Program-made: the position numbers and the translations under genes
DNA from: DATMNI01 sp035570275
GTDB taxonomy: Bacteria; Acidobacteriota; Terriglobia; Bryobacterales; Bryobacteraceae
Assembly (NCBI GenBank): GCA_035570275.1
Contig: DATMNI010000128.1
Location: forward strand, 1 to 33,080
Direction: 5' to 3'
Length of the DNA stretch: 33,080 nt
In this document: piece by piece, positions 16,711-25,634 of the stretch
How positions within the stretch are numbered: the first letter of the stretch is position 1
How the letters are laid out: each line of letters begins with the position of its first letter
Notes under the pieces: model-generated
Database searches by the model: none
What the model was told of the DNA's origin: nothing
What the model saw: only the letters and a program-made list of their open reading frames with translations

Positions 16711-16839
16711 TCACACCGCAGACTTGTCGCCCGGAACGGGTACGGTGCCATCTGTATTGGTGGCCGCGGGCCCCTCGGGGTTCTGCGCAAAAAGCATCGC
16801 GAACCCGGCGATCGCGAAAAGAATCCAGCTCAGTGTCAT
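16711..16839 (-). CDS. Small 42-residue membrane peptide coupled to the sulfatase
   Basis: An ATG-to-TGA frame of 42 residues whose start codon overlaps the sulfatase stop in the four bases ATGA (16836-16839). Residues 1-18 (MTLSWILFAIAGFAMLFA) are a single hydrophobic helix with no basic N-region. A polar Pro/Gly/Asp-rich tail (QNPEGPAATNTDG...) follows. It could be a membrane-anchored micropeptide or a short lipid-facing subunit. The start-stop overlap implies translational coupling with the sulfatase. No homologue is known to me. A chance frame is possible but the overlap makes it less likely. Confidence 0.55.
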   Translation of the reverse strand: MTLSWILFAIAGFAMLFAQNPEGPAATNTDGTVPVPGDKSAV

Positions 16840-18350
16840 GGCAGTTTCTTCTGCGGCCGGAGTCCGGACATCTCCGGTGGCGTGTACCACGCAAACAGTT
16901 CGTGTTTCATTTGCTCCACGCGCTCCCGATACTCCGGCCTCAGCGCCAGGTTGGTCATTTCATCGGGGTCCCGGATCATGTCGTATAACTCGGGCATATC
17001 GTTGACCCGGAATGTGTACTTGAAGTTGTTTCGGCGGAGCATATACTTCGCCTGCGGCGTCTGCAGGTTGAACTCCGAGAACACCGGCAGGCCGCGCACG
17101 GCCGAAACGTCCCTCAGTTGCGGCACAAAGCCCGGAGCATCCAACGGCGGCGTGGATACGCCGCACAACTCCGCCAGTGTGGGCAGCACCTGAACCAGGC
17201 TGACCGGCATCGGGCACCTTGCCCCTGCCCGGGTGACGCCCGGAGCGCGGACAATCAGCGGCACACCGCATGATCCCTCGTAAAACTGAAACTTCTGCCA
17301 CAACCCGTGATCGCCCAGCATCTCGCCGTGATCGGAGGTGTACAGTACGATGGTGTCCTTCTCGAGATCGAGTTCGCGCAACGCGGTTAGCACCTGGCCC
17401 AACGCTTCGTCGAGTTGCGCCAGGTTCGCGTGGTACATCGCGATTCGTTGTTTCGCCTGCACAGGGTCGCTCAGTTCCGGCGTCGGTCCGTTGACCCGGA
17501 TTGCGTCGCCCACCTCTTTCGGGACTTGCGCCAGGTCCACCTTACCCCAGGTGGGTGGTAGCTGCATGTCCTCCGCGCGGAACATAGACGCGAACCTCCG
17601 GGCCGGCATAAATGGATCGTGCGGTTTGAGACAAGAGCAAATGGCGAAAAAGGGCTGCCGTTTCCCATGGGTCTTTAGAAAACGAACGGTCTCGCGCGCG
17701 ACGAAATTATCGAAGTGATCCCGCTCCGGGATTCCGGACGCGCGCCCCACCGCCACCGGCCCTTTTCGGGAATCGAGGGTCCGGACACCCTTCCACGGAT
17801 CGCCTTCGTCGCGCCACAGGTCGTCGATCTGCGGCATTCCGGAGCCGGAATTCGCGCGGCTCAGCTCGTCGGCATATAGCTTGGTCTTCGGGCCGAGGTA
17901 CTGATACCAGTCGTTGAAGTCGAGGCGGTAATCGAACCCGTGCGTTTGCGCGTCGACGAAGTGCATTTTGCCGATAAGCGCCGTCATGTAGCCGGCGTGG
18001 CCGAAGTAATGAGCCAGAGTTTTGTGCTCGAAGGGCAACGGCGTGGTGTTGTTCCAAGCCTGGTGATTGTGGGTGTACAGGCCAGTCAACAGGGACGCCC
18101 GCGATGGAGTACACACCGGGTTCGAACAGTAAGCCGATGCGAACCTCACGCCCGAGCGGGCCAGAGAATCCAGGTTCGGGGTTCGCGCAAAACGGCTACC
18201 CTCGATGCCCAGGCAGTCGCGGCGATGCTGGTCCGACATGAGCAGCAAGACATTTTGGGGGCGGCCGCCGCCCTGGGCCCGGGCACGGAACGGAGTTCCA
18301 GAGGCGGTGAGCCCCGCCAGTCCGGCGGTCAGGAATTCCTTTCTGGTCAT
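16836..18350 (-). CDS. Exported sulfatase (type I, formylglycine-dependent)
   Basis: A 504-residue sulfatase that hydrolyses sulfate esters. The active-site signature C80-T-P-S-R-A-S-L-L-T-G is the site where Cys is converted to formylglycine. Metal-binding Asp40 and Gln41 lie in LLLMSDQHRRD, and YTSDHGEMLGDHGLW near residue 338 provides further metal and substrate residues. Residues 1-26 (TRKEFLTAGLAGLTASG) resemble a Tat-type leader with R-K in place of R-R. It needs a formylglycine-generating enzyme, which is not in this window. It lies downstream of the TonB receptor and the glycosidase-like gene on the same strand, so a sulfated glycan is the likely substrate. Confidence 0.93.
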   Translation of the reverse strand: MTRKEFLTAGLAGLTASGTPFRARAQGGGRPQNVLLLMSDQHRRDCLGIEGSRFARTPNLDSLARSGVRFASAYCSNPVCTPSRASLLTGLYTHNHQAWNNTTPLPFEHKTLAHYFGHAGYMTALIGKMHFVDAQTHGFDYRLDFNDWYQYLGPKTKLYADELSRANSGSGMPQIDDLWRDEGDPWKGVRTLDSRKGPVAVGRASGIPERDHFDNFVARETVRFLKTHGKRQPFFAICSCLKPHDPFMPARRFASMFRAEDMQLPPTWGKVDLAQVPKEVGDAIRVNGPTPELSDPVQAKQRIAMYHANLAQLDEALGQVLTALRELDLEKDTIVLYTSDHGEMLGDHGLWQKFQFYEGSCGVPLIVRAPGVTRAGARCPMPVSLVQVLPTLAELCGVSTPPLDAPGFVPQLRDVSAVRGLPVFSEFNLQTPQAKYMLRRNNFKYTFRVNDMPELYDMIRDPDEMTNLALRPEYRERVEQMKHELFAWYTPPEMSGLRPQKKLP

Positions 18351-18518
18351 CTCGGTCTCAGGTCATCTCACCTTCGCGGGGAACCCCTCGTCGCCAAACC
18401 CAGCCTTAAAAAGAGCCGGCTCATCGCAAGCCCGTAGGGAGCCCATCCGGCATCGACGCCTCGGCTTTTTTCCAGACCGGCGGGGGATACCGCCCGGCTC
18501 GATGGGAACCCGGCGGAC

Positions 18519-21227
18519 CTAGCCTCGCCCCGGATTTCTCCTCACCAGGATATAGGGTTGGTTCGACAGATCCGGACTGAAGCCGGGAAAAATCGTACTG
18601 CCGCTGGATTCGTGCACTTCGAAGTAGTATTGCAGCGGATAGGGCGATTGCGTGTACTCGGCCGGAACGGTGGCGCGGAACTCATTGTCGTGCGTCTGCA
18701 TCTCAACCGAATGCCAACGCTGCGACTGATCCGCTTGCCGGTAGAAAAGATTCACTTTCCGCCTGGGCCCGTTAGCATTGAACGCCACGGACACTTCGAG
18801 CGGCTTGCCGGGGTCAAAGTGCGGAGCGGGTGTATGGTGCGCGGTCACGGACACTCTGTTGGGGCGCGCCAAAGCAGTTGCGATCGCCCGCCGAGCGACC
18901 GCTGCGTCCACGGTTGCCGGTGGGTTGAGAGGTGCCGCGTCGGCCAATCGCGCTTCCATATCGCCGAGATCGCCATCAATGCCGGCGATCCGGTCGAACC
19001 AGTGGCCGCGCATGTTGGCATTCTTCCCATAGGTGATGTCGGCCGCGTATACGGTCTTGGCGGCCTCTGCCATGGAGGCCCAGGCCTCGCGAGCGGTGCT
19101 GTAGGCTTTCACGGCTTCGGTCAACGCGGTTCGGTTGCCCGTCTTCAGATATAACGCCCACAAAACTCCGCTGCGGAATTTATACGCAAAGAATTTCCCG
19201 ATGCCTGCCTGAATGGCAATATCGCCGCCCATGCGGCGCAATTCCGGTGCGTCCTTCCTGGGCGCCCGCGATAGTGCCTCCGCCTGGCTCTTGGAAGCCG
19301 CGGTGGACAAGTCGTCCAGCCATTGCGCCACGTCCAGCGGCGTGTACTTTGCCGAACCTTGGCCGTCGATAAGCGCGTCGGCGCACCCGTTGACAGTCGA
19401 AAACAGTTGCGGATCGAAGGCACTCACGTTACCGAACACCTTCGGGTCCGGTGTATCGCCGTACGGCTGTGCGCGCGCGGCGTCCACAATCGGCATGTTC
19501 ATATACATCTCGGGCCAGTAGGAGTTATTCGACCCGGAGGCGCCGTGCGTCGTAGTGATGACGGGCAGGATGCGGCTGGCATTCGCGAGGGCGGTTTCCA
19601 TGGGCTGGGCCGCGGTCTGGAATTCGTGGCGCAGATAGCGCCGATAACCATCCGGGTCAGTTTCGGGATTGTAAGTCAACCGGCCCCAGACGCGGTACTG
19701 ATAGTCGTACTTCTGCCAGTCCCATTTCGGCTCCAGCGACTTATCGGCGTACGCAAGTCTACCGCCCGCGATGCCGCTTCCCATGCGGCCCTTGAACGAG
19801 AGCGGCTCGAAAAGTTCCACGCCCAGGCTGCCGGAGAAGCTGAACGCCCGGCCGTAGCCGGCCGCCATGGCTGGGTCGCCCCACAGAAGGTGGCGTTGCG
19901 TTCCCGGCCAGACCCGGTGAATGATCCCGTATTGCCGGGTGTCCTTCAGATAGTCGCCGTAACCGTAGCGCAGGAAACCTCGGGTGGCGGTGATGCTGAC
20001 CGCCGCGGGGACGACGTTACCACGCCCCCGGGCTCCGCGCGACGCGAACTCCTCCTCGCGAATCGCCGCCTGGTGGTACGGCATTCCCATGTGCTCGGCC
20101 CAGAACTTCGGCGCCATGCTCACCGGCATTCGCGTCGCCCGCGCAATCGCGATGTGCCGCTCGTCTGTCCCCTTGGCATGCACATCGATGTCGATCTTCC
20201 GGCCGCAGTTCGTGATGGCGGCAAACAGAGTCTCCCAGAAATCGTATCTTCCATCGGGGATCCCGCTCTCGCTGTGTACACGGAAGCTCAGCCCCGTGAT
20301 CCCCGGGCAAGCCTTCAGGAGAGCGGCCAGCCCGTCGCGGCAATAGGTCGCGTGCGTTGCCGGAGTCAGGCCCGCAATCTTGTAGTTGGTGTCGGTATTG
20401 GGCCACTCGTAGGCGTGTGACCAGAGAGCCAGGTTGAACTGCAGACCCCGGGCGACGGTCTGTTCGCTGATAAATTTCAGCGTCTCCAGATTGCGATCCC
20501 GCTCGGCATCGGGAAGACCCACGGCGGTCACGTTGTAACCCGGGACCGGCATCAGAAACGGATAAGCGAGATAGAAATAGGAATCGGGAATGTTGCGCGC
20601 CGAGTTATAGCCGATTCCGAACGTCAGGTTGAAGCGATTGAACCGATGGGTTGCCAGCGTGGTGAGATAATCCACCCATAGACCGCGATCGTAGAACCAC
20701 GACTTATCTTCGATGTCGCTGACAAAACATCGCGCACAACTGCGAATGGTGTTGGCGGGCTCCTCTTTGATCGGCGATTTGACGTCCAGCGAAGTACCGT
20801 ACTTCACGCGGTCGGCCAGTTCCAGAACGGCGTAGACCAGACCCCGCTGGTCGGTTCCGCCAGCCAGCAGGACGGATCTCCCGCCAGTGTTGCCCGCAGC
20901 CAGGTAAAGCCCCTCCGGTCCCGGCTGCATGGATACCTTGGCGGCCTTCAGGATCTGCCGGGCGGCGGCGTTCTCCGCGCCCGCCACCATGATGTGCCTG
21001 TCACCAGCCGGCGCCGCGCCAATACGCGGATACACCTTCGCGGGTATGCCTTGCGCACTGAGCGCGTCCTGGAGTGTACGAACCGCCCACGTTGGAGCCG
21101 CCGCGGAGGCGATCTGGTCCTGTGGGTCCACCACGATGGACACTGCCTGCGTAGCGCCCCTGAGTTTGTTCGCTGCCGTCACACCGGCTGCCAGGCCGGT
21201 CTGTTTCAAAAAGCTGCGTCGATTCAT
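18519..21227 (-). CDS. Tat-exported glycosidase-like protein
   Basis: A 902-residue protein with a clear twin-arginine leader (N-RRSFLKQTGLAAG). Residues about 25-140 resemble the N-terminal domain of GH20/GH67 enzymes (VRTLQDALSAQG, GTDQRGLVYAVLELADRV). The centre (about 190-520) looks like a TIM barrel, with FNRFNLTFGIGYN, LQFNLALWSHAYEWPN, GLSFRVHSESGI and IDIDVHAKG strands. A helical region follows, and the last 120 residues form an Ig-like sandwich (VSVAFNANGPRRKVNLFYRQ, YPLQYYFEVH). A catalytic pair cannot be assigned by eye. An exo-acting glycosidase or uronidase is the best guess. The start is 38 bases downstream of the receptor stop, so the two are cotranscribed. Confidence 0.75.
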   Translation of the reverse strand: MNRRSFLKQTGLAAGVTAANKLRGATQAVSIVVDPQDQIASAAAPTWAVRTLQDALSAQGIPAKVYPRIGAAPAGDRHIMVAGAENAAARQILKAAKVSMQPGPEGLYLAAGNTGGRSVLLAGGTDQRGLVYAVLELADRVKYGTSLDVKSPIKEEPANTIRSCARCFVSDIEDKSWFYDRGLWVDYLTTLATHRFNRFNLTFGIGYNSARNIPDSYFYLAYPFLMPVPGYNVTAVGLPDAERDRNLETLKFISEQTVARGLQFNLALWSHAYEWPNTDTNYKIAGLTPATHATYCRDGLAALLKACPGITGLSFRVHSESGIPDGRYDFWETLFAAITNCGRKIDIDVHAKGTDERHIAIARATRMPVSMAPKFWAEHMGMPYHQAAIREEEFASRGARGRGNVVPAAVSITATRGFLRYGYGDYLKDTRQYGIIHRVWPGTQRHLLWGDPAMAAGYGRAFSFSGSLGVELFEPLSFKGRMGSGIAGGRLAYADKSLEPKWDWQKYDYQYRVWGRLTYNPETDPDGYRRYLRHEFQTAAQPMETALANASRILPVITTTHGASGSNNSYWPEMYMNMPIVDAARAQPYGDTPDPKVFGNVSAFDPQLFSTVNGCADALIDGQGSAKYTPLDVAQWLDDLSTAASKSQAEALSRAPRKDAPELRRMGGDIAIQAGIGKFFAYKFRSGVLWALYLKTGNRTALTEAVKAYSTAREAWASMAEAAKTVYAADITYGKNANMRGHWFDRIAGIDGDLGDMEARLADAAPLNPPATVDAAVARRAIATALARPNRVSVTAHHTPAPHFDPGKPLEVSVAFNANGPRRKVNLFYRQADQSQRWHSVEMQTHDNEFRATVPAEYTQSPYPLQYYFEVHESSGSTIFPGFSPDLSNQPYILVRRNPGRG

Positions 21228-21265
21228 ATTTCTCTTCCTTTGAGCGCCACTTTCACCACTCCCCG

Positions 21266-24200
21266 CTACCAGCTCAGGTGAGCGTTCATTTGCATGACAC
21301 GCGCGCCGGCGGTGCCGGTCAATTGCCCGAAACGGGGATTGGTTATTTCCACGATTAACCCGGACAGATTCGTATGATTCAGTGCATTGAACATCTCCAG
21401 GCGGTATTGCAAGCGCAATTTTTCCGTGATATTGAAATTCTTCCCCAAGGAAAAATCGACATTCCAGAGTCCCGGCGTGCGAATCGCCCCCGTCCCGATA
21501 TTCCCGGCCCGAATGGTTTCCCCCGAGGCGGTGCTGAGGGGCACTTTGGTGAACGCCGCCGGATTCAGGTACTGCAGCGTGGTGCTGTAATTCGAAAGAG
21601 TCGGGTTACCGCCGGTATAGTCCGGCCGGCTGCCCGACAGGGTCGACGATTGGGTGAGCGTTACCGCGCCGCCGGTTTGCGCGGTCACAATTCCCGATAC
21701 CTGCCAGCCCCCCAGCACCAGCCGCCCGGCCCGGTAGGCCCCGCTGGTCCAGCCCTTCAGGCTGGGAAGGTCATACAGCGTTTCCGTGACGAAATAAAAC
21801 TTCACATCGCCGGCCGAAGGCCCGCGCGCGCCCTTCATATCGAAGAAATTCTGAATGTAGCCGGTGTTGGTATCGCCCTGGTAATATGCCCCGATGTCTC
21901 CGCCTTCGGTAGACAGCGCCTTGCTCCAGGTGAAGTGCGCGCTGCCGCTGAGATTGCGCGAGTAGCGCTTGCGCAGAGAAGTTTGCCATGAGGTATAAGC
22001 GCTCTGTTGTGAACTGTCGACATAATAAGTAGCCGCCAGCGACGGATTCGGCAGCAGGCCCGTGATGCGGTCGGGAGTGTCGATCAGACGTTCCGTCAGC
22101 AGCTTGACCCCGCGCACGCCCACAAACGCGCTTTCCAGCATCAGCGACCCCGCCAGCTCCCTCTGAATGCTGAACGAGTACTGCTCGGTGTACGGGTTCT
22201 GCAGATTCGGATTGAAAACGGAGAACACGCTGGTGACGCCGGTTGCCGCCTCCTGCGCGGTGATGATCTTGGCGATGTCGTCATTGTACAAAGGAAACTT
22301 CAGACCCTGGCTCAGAATCTGCTGCTGAGTCAGGTTCGCCGCGCGGAACGGTATGGCTTGGGAGACCTGCACCGATTGCCACATCGCGCCGGGCACCTGG
22401 GCGCTGAAAATAATTCCGAATCCGCCTCGAATGACAGTCTTGCCGTTGGCTCCGGGACTGTACGCGAAGCCGAAACGGGGACCCAGGTTCACGCCTGCGT
22501 CCGGATTGTAGGGATTGTTGATAGGGCGAATCGGGCCCACGTGGAAGTTCGAATCCAGCAGTCCGTCGGGATTATAGAAAGCGGTAGTCGCGCCGCCGTT
22601 CGGGTTTCCGTGCGCCACCAGATTGGAGTAATAGTCATACCGCAGGCCCACGTTGAGCACCAGGTTCTTCGCCAGGCGATAGTCGTCCTGGGCGAAAAAG
22701 CCGAACTCGTAGAGATGCGCCGTAAATACGCCATTCCCGAAGGTAGGGCTGATCGCCGTAGGTGTGTTGCTCATCAGTTGCGCCAGGGTCTGGTACGAGA
22801 ACGACGGATTCTGAGGATTGGTCCGGCTGCAGCACTGCGACAGGTAGTCGCCGCCAAACTTTAACGAGTGCTTGCCTATGGTTTTCGATATCTTCTGATC
22901 GGCATTGATGGTCGGACCCACGATATTGTAAAACTCGCTGGACGCGGTGCTCCATCCCAGCGACGTACTGATCAGCGGGAAAATCTCCCCGTAGGCCAAT
23001 GTCCCCTTGGCGCCCGTTGGATTGAGCACGTTGAAAAAAGCGTCCGTGCGAGTCAGGTTGGCGAGGCTGTAGCCGAAGCGCGATTCCGATGTCCAACTCG
23101 TCCCCCCGTGCGTAAGAGCCGCGGTCCCACGCTCCAGGGTATTGAAGTACTGGCGGTCATCGATTCCGTTCACATAGATTCCCGGTATACGCTCATAAGG
23201 GCGTCCATGGCTGTACGTTAGTGACAGCCGGTTGGTGTCCGTGATAATGATGTCGCCCTTCGCATCTACGTGATTATCCCAATGCCGAAGGGTTGCGGCG
23301 GCCAGGTATACTCCCGTGGTGGCATTGGGGGCCGTGGGCTGATTAGGCAGCGGCAGCGTGGCCAGAGCGATGGTGTACAACGGCACGGCTGCCTCCAACT
23401 GATTCACCACCTGCTGCGTGGGCACCGAGCCCTGAACCACTTGAAAGGCGTTCTCATGGTAACCTTCATAGTCGACAAAGAAAAAGATTCGATTCTTGCG
23501 TATCGGTCCGCCCACGAAGCCGCCGTATTGATTGAATGTCACCGGCGCCTTAGTGGTCAGCGATTGATTGCGGGCGTTGAGTACTTCCGACTGGAAATTC
23601 TCAAACAGGCCGAAGTGCCACCGGTTGGTTCCGGATTTCGCGATCAGGTTGACGTGCCCGCCCAGCGCATCCCCGTATTCGGCCGGCATCGTGCCTTTGA
23701 TCGTTTGAATCTCTTCGATGCCTTGCATGCTCATGATGTTGACGTAATCCGAAGCTCCATATGTCGAGGCCAGGCGGCCCTCGGTGTTGCCGCTGGCATT
23801 GGTACCGTCTACCGAATATCCCGTTCCCGTTTTGCCGACCCCATTCATCCTGATCGCTCCCCCGGCGTTACTCACCCCCGTACCGACGGAAAGAAGACTG
23901 GAAAAATTGTTTTTCTGCACCGGAAGCTGGGATGACTCGGAAGCGTCAATGGACTGCTGCTGTTCCGAGGAAACGGCGTTCAGCAGCGGAGCCGTGCCCT
24001 CCACACTGACCGTTTCGCTGACCGATCCGACCCCCAGCGCATAGGTCTGGCGCGCCTGCTGTCCGGCGGAGAGAGCGATCCCTTTGGACTCGAATGCCTT
24101 AAATCCCTGCGCCTCGATCCGCAGCGTATAGGTGCCCACGGGAAGAAAATCGAACTCAAATTCTCCCGTGCTGCCGGATGTTTTGTGAAACACCTCGGTA

Positions 24201-24379
24201 GTCTGGCTATTGGTCAGAGTAACGGCGGCGCCCCGTATCAGGGCGGCGGTCGGGTCCGTCACCAGGCCATAAAACGTTGCCGTCGTAACCTGTGCCGTGG
24301 CGGATGCGGCGAAGAGCGTGCAGCACGCCATAAGCAGCCGTAATCTCTGAAACCCGAAGTTGCGGATTGTCGATTTCAC
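21266..24379 (-). CDS. TonB-dependent receptor, Oar-like, with carboxypeptidase-regulatory N-domain
   Basis: A 1037-residue outer-membrane receptor that imports a large ligand using TonB energy. A signal peptide covers residues 1-29. A CarboxypepD_reg-like beta-sandwich spans about 30-115 (GLVTDPTAALIRGAAVTLTN, FDFLPVGTYTLRIEAQGFK). A plug domain follows (about 120-250, with IRMNGVG and GIEEIQTIKGTMPAEYGDALGG). The beta-barrel runs to the end, with many aromatic-flanked strands and a C-terminal strand ending in Trp (MQMNAHLSW). GTG at 24379 is the start, behind a GGGGG ribosome-binding sequence. No SusD partner is present, as is usual for Oar-like receptors of Acidobacteriota. It heads the receptor-glycosidase-sulfatase run. 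Confidence 0.93.
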   Translation of the reverse strand: MKSTIRNFGFQRLRLLMACCTLFAASATAQVTTATFYGLVTDPTAALIRGAAVTLTNSQTTEVFHKTSGSTGEFEFDFLPVGTYTLRIEAQGFKAFESKGIALSAGQQARQTYALGVGSVSETVSVEGTAPLLNAVSSEQQQSIDASESSQLPVQKNNFSSLLSVGTGVSNAGGAIRMNGVGKTGTGYSVDGTNASGNTEGRLASTYGASDYVNIMSMQGIEEIQTIKGTMPAEYGDALGGHVNLIAKSGTNRWHFGLFENFQSEVLNARNQSLTTKAPVTFNQYGGFVGGPIRKNRIFFFVDYEGYHENAFQVVQGSVPTQQVVNQLEAAVPLYTIALATLPLPNQPTAPNATTGVYLAAATLRHWDNHVDAKGDIIITDTNRLSLTYSHGRPYERIPGIYVNGIDDRQYFNTLERGTAALTHGGTSWTSESRFGYSLANLTRTDAFFNVLNPTGAKGTLAYGEIFPLISTSLGWSTASSEFYNIVGPTINADQKISKTIGKHSLKFGGDYLSQCCSRTNPQNPSFSYQTLAQLMSNTPTAISPTFGNGVFTAHLYEFGFFAQDDYRLAKNLVLNVGLRYDYYSNLVAHGNPNGGATTAFYNPDGLLDSNFHVGPIRPINNPYNPDAGVNLGPRFGFAYSPGANGKTVIRGGFGIIFSAQVPGAMWQSVQVSQAIPFRAANLTQQQILSQGLKFPLYNDDIAKIITAQEAATGVTSVFSVFNPNLQNPYTEQYSFSIQRELAGSLMLESAFVGVRGVKLLTERLIDTPDRITGLLPNPSLAATYYVDSSQQSAYTSWQTSLRKRYSRNLSGSAHFTWSKALSTEGGDIGAYYQGDTNTGYIQNFFDMKGARGPSAGDVKFYFVTETLYDLPSLKGWTSGAYRAGRLVLGGWQVSGIVTAQTGGAVTLTQSSTLSGSRPDYTGGNPTLSNYSTTLQYLNPAAFTKVPLSTASGETIRAGNIGTGAIRTPGLWNVDFSLGKNFNITEKLRLQYRLEMFNALNHTNLSGLIVEITNPRFGQLTGTAGARVMQMNAHLSW

Positions 24380-24557
24380 TTGGCCCCCTTAGCCGCCAAG
24401 CTCGGGCGGCCATAGCTATCTATGTGCCGCGATGCTATCAAACGCTCTGGCCGTGTGCAAGGGTGCGGAACCAAGGAGCGCGGGGCGCGGGGCGAAGGGA
24501 AGCCGCAAGATTTCACGTTTCTGGGTTCACGCATAGCTGCGGGACCACCAGAAAGGG

Positions 24558-24761
24558 CTATTTCAAGATCCCAAGACAACTGGCGAGGAAGCGGCTGGAG
24601 GCGAAACCGTCGAATGCCTCCAGCACGTATTGAACCGGGTCCGCTCGGGTGAAAGCGGGCTGCACGCCGTGTAGTGGATCTCCAGCTTGCCGTGCCCTGG
24701 CTGGCTGCGAATATGGGCGGGATCGATGCGCACGGCGCCCTTCACATTCGGAAACCGAAGC
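24558..24761 (-). pseudogene. Y_Y_Y-domain remnant of a two-component propeller protein
   Basis: The frame reads VRIDPAHIRSQPGHGKLEIHYTA, abbreviated here as PGHGKLEIHYTACSPLSPER. After a frame change it continues VQYVLEAFDGF. Propeller-sensor proteins have the pattern 'NLEIxYTALSFxxPExVRFRYxLEGFD' at the start of their Y_Y_Y domain, which fits across the two frames. Only about 60 residues remain, with no kinase domain after them, and the remnant abuts the stop of the first PEP-CTERM gene. Read as a decayed fragment. Confidence 0.45.
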
Positions 24762-25322
24762 TTAATCTCGGGAAGCCGCTCCGTCCCGTCGGAATTTGCA
24801 AAACGCGAGGAACGCAATTCCTGCAACCAAAAGACCTAGAGTGGAAGGCTCTGGCGCGTCGGCGTTGGCTTGGACGTTGTCGTCGTTGTGCTCGGGGTCA
24901 TGGTCGTTGTCGGGGCCGTCGTGCTCGTCGTCGTGGCTGGTGCCGGCGATTACTTGCGTGCCGGACAGGTGTGTGACCTGGTCGGTATCACCCCGGAAAT
25001 CTTCAAATATCAGCAAGCTATGTTGATCGAAATTGAATAGTAGTTGGGTTGTCGTCGCCGATAAAGCGCCGCCGCCTGGAACTTCGAAGACGGAATTCGA
25101 AAGATTGTCGTCAAGAGTTGTACGGCCGTCATTCAACAACAGGTTAAAATCGAGAATGTTGCCAGTACCGATAGCCCCGATGGTTCCGTCGGTTTCGATG
25201 AAGCCGGTCACGCTTCCTGGGCCAACCTTCTGATCGACGCTGTAAATTATAGCAGAGGCGCTACAGAGAGACGCAGCGCCAAGAACCACCGACAGAATAG
25301 TGAAACTTCGAGAAATCCGCAT
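24762..25322 (-). CDS. PEP-CTERM protein 1
   Basis: A 186-residue exported protein. ATG at 25322 is chosen because GGAGG lies about 14 bases upstream and the same start is conserved in the paralogue at 26227; a longer frame only runs into a palindromic repeat. Residues 1-23 are a signal peptide (RISRSFTILSVVLGAASLCSA). A beta-rich body contains VGPGSVTGFIETDGTIGAIG. A His/Asp/Glu-rich linker lies at about 126-150. The end is a PEP-CTERM signal: APEPSTLGLLVAGIAFLA then basic FRRD. Such tails are recognised by EpsH/XrtA-like exosortases, which are not in this window. The body has no known function. Confidence 0.85.
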   Translation of the reverse strand: MRISRSFTILSVVLGAASLCSASAIIYSVDQKVGPGSVTGFIETDGTIGAIGTGNILDFNLLLNDGRTTLDDNLSNSVFEVPGGGALSATTTQLLFNFDQHSLLIFEDFRGDTDQVTHLSGTQVIAGTSHDDEHDGPDNDHDPEHNDDNVQANADAPEPSTLGLLVAGIAFLAFCKFRRDGAASRD

Positions 25323-25383
25323 TTGTTTTTTACAATCCTCCGATAATGGAAATGGAACAGCCGTGATGTTAGAAAGCTGGTAT

Positions 25384-25523
25384 GTGGGGCAGGTTGGTAA
25401 CCTGCGGCGGATTGGCAATCCGCCTGTCCGACCTTACTGGCGACGCCACCAACGAAAACTGGCTCGCTGCCGCCTCGGCGCAGGCGGATTAACAATCCGC
25501 CGCAGATTAACAATCTGCCCCAC
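25384..25523. repeat. 140-bp paired-hairpin element bounded by GTGGGGCAG
   Basis: The left half starts GTGGGGCAG and contains GCAGGTTggtAACCTGC and GCGGATTggcAATCCGC. The right half contains GGCGGATTaacAATCCGCC and GCAGATTaacAATCTGC and ends CTGCCCCAC. The ends are perfect 9-bp inverted repeats. It lies in the upstream leader of PEP-CTERM gene 1 and separates that gene from the upstream motif seen at its paralogue. It is related to the elements at 8233-8325 and 11015-11109. Confidence 0.8.
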
Positions 25524-25634
25524 AAGGGTTTCGTGACTTACCCGCAAAACGGTTAGTCACTCATGTCGCGGTTTAGCGGGTCTCGCTGCCGGTCGCCCGC
25601 CCTGGCGAGACCGGGCGGACAAGCCTCACCACAA

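Noticed and set aside
18440..18518. Hairpin plus T-run after the 902-residue gene as an intrinsic terminator
   Set aside because: On the minus strand the homopolymer after the hairpin is A, not T, so it does not fit a terminator for that gene.
19323..20420. A 365-residue plus-strand frame opposite the glycosidase-like gene
   Set aside because: Arg/Gly/Val-rich shadow with no recognisable domain or start context.
24207..24413. Minus-strand frame overlapping the receptor start as a separate small gene
   Set aside because: It overlaps the receptor signal peptide in another frame and has no family features.
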